From JAWWPG01 sp033850885 (GTDB lineage Bacteria; Actinomycetota; Actinomycetes; Propionibacteriales; Nocardioidaceae), in NCBI GenBank assembly GCA_033850885.1, contig JAWWPG010000021.1, positions 112,668-176,667 of the forward strand: a stretch of 64,000 nucleotides of DNA, given 5' to 3'. Shown piece after piece: positions 59,855-64,000 of this stretch (position 1 is the first letter of the stretch; each line of letters starts with the position of its first letter). The notes under the pieces are model-generated. The model did no database searches, had not been told where the DNA came from, and saw only the letters and a program-made list of their open reading frames with translations. The position numbers were made by a program, and so were the translations under genes.

Positions 59855-61912
59855 GTGGAGAGGTCTGCCGTCGCTGACCCGCTCGTCGGGCATCTGCTCG
59901 ACGAGCGCTACCGCGTGGAGGCGAAGATCGCCCGCGGCGGCATGGCCACCGTGTACGAGGCGACTGACCTGAGGCTCGACCGGCGGATCGCCCTCAAAGT
60001 GATGCCGCACGCGCTCGCCGACGACAACGAGTTCTCGCAGCGCTTCGTCAGGGAGGCGAGGGCGGCCGCCCGGTTGACCCATCCGAACGTCGTCGCCGTC
60101 TACGACCAGGGCGATGACGACGGGGTGCTGTTCCTCGCCATGGAGTACGTCGAAGGCCGCCACACGCTGCGCGACGTCATCCGCAACGAGGCGCCGCTGA
60201 CGCCGACCCGCGCGCTGGCGATCCTCGAGGACATCCTGCGCGCCCTGTCCGCCGCCCACGAGTCGGGCATCATCCACCGAGACATCAAGCCCGAGAACGT
60301 GCTCATCAGCCCCCGGGGTCAGGTCAAGGTCGCCGACTTCGGGCTCGCCAGGGCGATCAGCTCCTCCACCAGCGCCACGGCGACCGGCGGGGTGCTGATG
60401 GGCACCGTCTCGTACCTGCCGCCCGAGCTCGTCGTCGACGGTACCGCCGACGCGCGCTCCGACGTCTACTCGGTCGGCGTGCTGCTGTTCGAGCTGCTCA
60501 CCGGCACCAAGCCCCACGTCGGCGACTCACCGATCCAGGTCGCCTACAAGCACGTCCACGAGGACGTACCACCTCCGTCGACGCTGGTGCCCGGGATCCC
60601 GCCGTACCTCGACGCTTTCGTCGCCCGGGCAACGGCCAGGCAGCGCGACCTGAGGCCCGCCGACGCGCACGTCATGCTGCAGCAGCTACGGCGGGTGCGG
60701 AACGCGCTCGACCACGGCGTGGCCGACGACGAGGACCTGACCGACGACCTGACGCCGACTGTCGCGGTCTCCACACAGAGCGGGTACTTCGCACCGGGTG
60801 GCCCGGACGCCCCGGATGGCTCGAACGGCGGGGTCCGGCGGTCGCCGGACGAGGTCTTCGACCAGGACGCCTTCGGGGCCGGCGCGCGTACGCTGATCGT
60901 CGGGTCGGCCGCCTACCGGCCGGAGACCACGCTGGAGGAGCCGGGCCTCCAGTCGGGCTCCCCCCATCAGCCCGGGTCGCCGAGGTACTCCCCGCCGGCC
61001 GGTCCGGCGACGCCGAGAAACCGCAGGCGCAGACGCGGCCCGTGGGTCGCCTTCTTCGTGGTGCTGCTGATCGCCGCAACCGCCGCCTCCGCGGGCTGGT
61101 ACTACGGATTCGGGAGGTTCCAGAGCACGCCGAACGTCACCGGCATGACACAGGGGGCGGCCGCCGCCAAGCTCAGGGCCAGCGGCCTCGCCCTCGACGT
61201 GACCGGTACCGGCTACTCCGAGACCGTGCCCGCGGGTGAGCTCATCTCGACCGACCCGGGGCCTGGCCAGAACGTCGTCAAGGGCGGCACCGTGCATGCG
61301 GTGATCTCGAAGGGGCCCGAGCGCCACGACGTCCCCGACCTGCGTGGCCTCTCGGAGTCCGCTGCCGCGAGCACCCTCAAGGAGCACTTCCTCAAAGTCG
61401 GCACCGTGACCCACCACTGGAGCGACACCGTCGCGGCCGGTGACCTGATCAGCTTCAGCCCGCCCGCGAACACACCGCTCAAACGTGACGCGCCGGTGGC
61501 GTTGGTCGTCAGCAACGGGCCGCAGCCGATCCACATCCCCAGCTACATCCACCGGCGGGCGAGCACGGCCGAGACGGCGCTCCGCAGGCTGGGTTTCAGG
61601 CTCGTCCCGAGACAGCGATACGACGACGCGGTGCCCGCCGGAGCCGTCATCTCCCAGTCACCCGCCCACGGAACCGGCTTCCACGGGGACCGCATCACGC
61701 TCGTGGTGAGCAGGGGACCCCATCTGGTCAGGGTGCCCGACGTGAACCACGACGGGGTGTCGGCCGCCGAGGAGGCACTTGCGGCCGCCGGGTTCCACGT
61801 CACGGTCACGCACAACACACCGTACTTCGGGCTCGGCTTCGTCGTGTCCCAGTCACCCGGCGGTGGCGACATGGCGCCGTTCAGGTCGACCGTGACGATC
61901 ACGATCGTCTGA
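59855..61912 (+). CDS. PASTA-domain serine/threonine protein kinase (PknL-like)
   Basis: Membrane receptor kinase of 685 residues. The kinase domain (about 16-285) has the glycine loop IARGGMATVYEA, Lys48 (RRIALKVMPHA), HRDIKPEN (141-148) and DFG (161-163); the APE motif is PPE. A linker (about 290-390) leads to one membrane helix near 395-415 and four PASTA domains to the C-terminus, which in this family bind peptidoglycan fragments or lipid II. The Rv2175c-type neighbour indicates a PknL orthologue, although M. tuberculosis PknL lacks the long PASTA tail. It probably senses cell wall state and controls targets by phosphorylation. Confidence 0.94.
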   Translation: MERSAVADPLVGHLLDERYRVEAKIARGGMATVYEATDLRLDRRIALKVMPHALADDNEFSQRFVREARAAARLTHPNVVAVYDQGDDDGVLFLAMEYVEGRHTLRDVIRNEAPLTPTRALAILEDILRALSAAHESGIIHRDIKPENVLISPRGQVKVADFGLARAISSSTSATATGGVLMGTVSYLPPELVVDGTADARSDVYSVGVLLFELLTGTKPHVGDSPIQVAYKHVHEDVPPPSTLVPGIPPYLDAFVARATARQRDLRPADAHVMLQQLRRVRNALDHGVADDEDLTDDLTPTVAVSTQSGYFAPGGPDAPDGSNGGVRRSPDEVFDQDAFGAGARTLIVGSAAYRPETTLEEPGLQSGSPHQPGSPRYSPPAGPATPRNRRRRRGPWVAFFVVLLIAATAASAGWYYGFGRFQSTPNVTGMTQGAAAAKLRASGLALDVTGTGYSETVPAGELISTDPGPGQNVVKGGTVHAVISKGPERHDVPDLRGLSESAAASTLKEHFLKVGTVTHHWSDTVAAGDLISFSPPANTPLKRDAPVALVVSNGPQPIHIPSYIHRRASTAETALRRLGFRLVPRQRYDDAVPAGAVISQSPAHGTGFHGDRITLVVSRGPHLVRVPDVNHDGVSAAEEALAAAGFHVTVTHNTPYFGLGFVVSQSPGGGDMAPFRSTVTITIV

Positions 61913-61946
61913 CATCTCTTCGCGCTGACGGACCGCCGTCGGCCAT

Positions 61947-61952
61947 TAGGGT
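61947..61952 (+). promoter_or_regulatory. leaderless-type -10 box of the EamA gene
   Basis: TAGGGT, six bases before the GTG at 61959. A small hairpin GACGG-ACCG-CCGTC (61927-61940) lies just upstream, after the kinase stop. Confidence 0.45.
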
Positions 61953-61958
61953 TGCCGC

Positions 61959-62888
61959 GTGAGAGCTCAGTACCGAAGGGGCCTGCCGACCCTTGCGCTG
62001 CTGGGCGTCACCGCCTCCTGGGGCTCGACGTTCTTCCTCATCAAGGACCTGCTGCACCAGATCTCGGTGCTCGACTTCCTCGCCCTTCGCTTCGCGATAG
62101 CAGGCGTGGTGGCCTTCGCGCTCGCCCACCGGTCCGTGTTCAGGCTGTCTCGCCGCGAGGTGGGGCATGCCGTCCTGCTGGGGCTCGTCTACGGCACAGC
62201 GCAGGTGCTGCAGACCCTCGGCCTCTCCCAGACGTCGGCGAGCGTCTCGGGTTTCGTCACCGGGATGTACGTCGTCGCCACCCCGATCTTCGGGGCCGGC
62301 CTGTTCCGCGAGCACATCCGGGCGACGGTCTGGCTGGCGGTCGCGCTGGCGGCCACCGGCCTCGCCTTCCTCGCGCTGCACGGCCTCTCGGTGTCGCTCG
62401 GCGTCGGGCTCATCTTCGCAGCCGCCATGCTCTACGCCGTCCACATCGTCGGACTCGGCCAGTGGTCTCGCTCCGACAACGCGGTCGGGCTTTCCGTCGT
62501 CCAGCTGATCGTGATCGGTGCGCTCTGCCTCGTGGTGACCGCACCGACCGGGGTCGCCGGCCCGCACACGCTGGGCGGCTGGTCATCGCTCCTCTACATG
62601 GCGCTGGTGCCCGGAGCGCTGGCGATCCTGGCCCAGACCTGGGCCCAGGCCCACCTGTCGGCGACCCGCACCGCCGTCATCATGACGATGGAGCCGGTAT
62701 GGGCCGCGTTCTTCGCCGTGCTGTTCGGCGGCGAGTCGCTGACCGCGAGGATGCTCGTGGGCGGCGCCTTCGTGCTGACCGCGATGTACCTGGTGGAGCT
62801 GGGCCCGCGCGGCGGCAGCGAGGACCCGCCGGACGGCGCGCCCCCGCCCACGCAGACGCCGGCTCCGGCCCCGCATCTGCCCCTGTGA
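61959..62888 (+). CDS. EamA/DMT family transporter
   Basis: A 309-residue drug/metabolite transporter with ten membrane helices in two EamA repeats. The first opens LLGVTASWGSTFFLIKDLL and the second ends TMEPVWAAFFAVLFGGESLT, both typical. The last 35 residues are Gly/Pro-rich. Such carriers export amino acids or small metabolites; the substrate is unknown. It is convergent with threonine aldolase, 27 bases away. Confidence 0.9.
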   Translation: MRAQYRRGLPTLALLGVTASWGSTFFLIKDLLHQISVLDFLALRFAIAGVVAFALAHRSVFRLSRREVGHAVLLGLVYGTAQVLQTLGLSQTSASVSGFVTGMYVVATPIFGAGLFREHIRATVWLAVALAATGLAFLALHGLSVSLGVGLIFAAAMLYAVHIVGLGQWSRSDNAVGLSVVQLIVIGALCLVVTAPTGVAGPHTLGGWSSLLYMALVPGALAILAQTWAQAHLSATRTAVIMTMEPVWAAFFAVLFGGESLTARMLVGGAFVLTAMYLVELGPRGGSEDPPDGAPPPTQTPAPAPHLPL

Positions 62889-62915
62889 GACGCCGGCCCT
62901 GGACGTACCGGACGG

Positions 62916-63920
62916 CTACCGGTCGACGGCCCTCTTGAGGACCTCCGCCGCCTGCTGGGCCTGCTCGGTCGAGACGTCGAGGTGAGTGACTGCTCGAACG
63001 GCGTACCGTCCGACCGCCGACACCAGCACCCCCGCCTCGGCACAGCGGGCCACCAGCCCGGCGGCGTCCGTCGTGGGGACGACCACCATGTTCGTGTCGA
63101 CGTCGTCCGTCGGCACCCCGGCGGCCTTCGCGAGCAGTACCGCGTTGTCGTGGTCCTCGGCGAGCCGCTCGATGTGGTGGTCGAGAGCATGCAGCCCGGC
63201 GGCCGCCAGGATGCCGGCCTGGCGCCATCCCGCACCCAGCCGCTTGCGCCATACCCGAGCCTCCGCGACCTGGTCGCGCGAAGCGAGCACCAGCGAGCCG
63301 ATCGGCGCACCCAGCCCCTTCGACAGGCACACCGACATGGTGTCGCCGATCTCGGCACCTAGCGCGGTGAACGGCGTTCCGGTGGCGACCTGGGCGTTCC
63401 ACACCCGTGCCCCGTCCAGGTGGACGGCGAACCCTGCCTTGTCAGCAAGGGATCGCAGCGCTAGCAGGGTGGCCTGCGGCTGCACGCTGCCACCGGAGAA
63501 GTTGTGCGTGTTCTCGACCGAGACGCATGCGGTACGCACGAGGAAGGGTCCCAGGTCGGGCGCGAGCATCTGCTCGACGACCTCCAGGTCGAGGTGACCG
63601 CGCGGGTGGGTCCAGGTTCTCATCGTCAATCCGGCAAGGGACCCGTGGGCACCCATCTCGGCCCGGGCGATGTGGGCCGACGACTCGCACAGGACCTCCG
63701 CGCCCACGGGGACGAGCGCCCGCACCGCCAGTAGGTTCGCCAGCGAGCCGGTGACCGTGAACAGCGCGGCCTCGAAGCCGAACATGTCGGCCACCCGCTC
63801 CTCGAGACGCGCGACGGTGGGATCCTCGCCGTACACGTCGTCGCCGACGTCGGCGACGGCCATCGCGCGGCGCATCGCCTCGGTGGGTCTGGTGACCGTG
63901 TCGCTGCGCAGGTCGATCAC
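62916..63920 (-). CDS. low-specificity L-threonine aldolase
   Basis: PLP enzyme splitting threonine or allo-threonine to glycine and acetaldehyde. It has 334 residues from the GTG at 63920, which has a GGGAGG site five bases upstream and gives the usual start VIDLRSDTVTRPT. An in-frame ATG at 63959 is possible. The PLP lysine is Lys201 in CLSKGLGAPIGS, and DDVYGEDPTVARLEE and ENTHNFSGGSV are the family motifs. The 80 bases to the window edge show no gene. Confidence 0.92.
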   Translation of the reverse strand: MIDLRSDTVTRPTEAMRRAMAVADVGDDVYGEDPTVARLEERVADMFGFEAALFTVTGSLANLLAVRALVPVGAEVLCESSAHIARAEMGAHGSLAGLTMRTWTHPRGHLDLEVVEQMLAPDLGPFLVRTACVSVENTHNFSGGSVQPQATLLALRSLADKAGFAVHLDGARVWNAQVATGTPFTALGAEIGDTMSVCLSKGLGAPIGSLVLASRDQVAEARVWRKRLGAGWRQAGILAAAGLHALDHHIERLAEDHDNAVLLAKAAGVPTDDVDTNMVVVPTTDAAGLVARCAEAGVLVSAVGRYAVRAVTHLDVSTEQAQQAAEVLKRAVDR

Positions 63921-64000
63921 GCGCACCTCCCGATCGGCGAGGTGAACCAGAATACTCATCCGCAATCCGCTCACGGCGCGGCGCCGCGCTCATCTCGCGA

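Overview
The window is a very GC-rich, densely packed bacterial chromosome segment whose gene order and families point to an actinomycete. The markers are a dcw cluster running mraZ to ftsZ without ftsA or ddl, Wag31/SepF/YggT downstream of ftsZ, a PknL-type kinase next to an Rv2175c-type protein, HGxxPAAW, TIGR03085, DUF3040 and DUF6504 families, and a lysine-rich DksA/TraR protein. Frequent GTG starts, 4-base ATGA/GTGA overlaps and TANNNT boxes 6-7 bases before a start codon fit this. I cannot name the genus; Frankineae-like or Propionibacteriales-like relatives are guesses.

Layout. 1-8.1 kb (minus strand): the 5' part of gltB (cut by the window edge), a VIT/CCC1 transporter, lgt, a SCO1 copper lipoprotein and trpA-trpB-trpC with an HGxxPAAW protein and the Trp-associated membrane protein. 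8.1-10.5 kb (plus): a TIGR03085 protein, a Lon-substrate-binding-domain protein and a PAP2 phosphatase. 10.6-18.9 kb (minus): DUF3352, a DUF2567-like membrane protein, dnaE1, an RluD-type pseudouridine synthase, lspA and a DksA/TraR protein. 19.1-22.5 kb (plus): an ileS T-box and ileS. 22.5-41.7 kb (minus): the division and cell wall cluster, read mraZ, small membrane protein, rsmH, ftsL-like, ftsI, murE, murF, mraY, murD, ftsW, murG, murC, ftsQ, ftsZ, pgeF, yggS, sepF, yggT, wag31. 42-46.7 kb (plus): a MoxR/DUF58/transglutaminase operon. 46.8-54.5 kb: DUF3040, an L,D-transpeptidase, dinB, a CmoM-like methyltransferase, a DnaE2-type polymerase and DUF6504, the last two behind a LexA-type SOS box. 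54.8-64 kb: a membrane-anchored protein, a CrtI-like oxidoreductase, metF, a polyprenyl synthase, a barstar-like protein, the Rv2175c/PknL pair, an EamA transporter and threonine aldolase.

Most of the window is housekeeping. Cell wall precursor synthesis, septation, lipoprotein processing (lgt, lspA and one lipoprotein client), replication and translesion synthesis are the main themes. No rRNA, tRNA, CRISPR array, transposase or prophage gene was seen.

The less ordinary items are: an IleRS with the swapped GxHH signature behind a short T-box; three copies of a palindromic intergenic element, two of which bracket the methyltransferase between dnaE2 and dinB; a 22-bp triple tandem repeat upstream of the SOS operon; four GTGG boxes on a 10-bp period upstream of mraZ; and a recurring leaderless promoter signature. 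All coordinates and motifs were read by eye and no database search was run.
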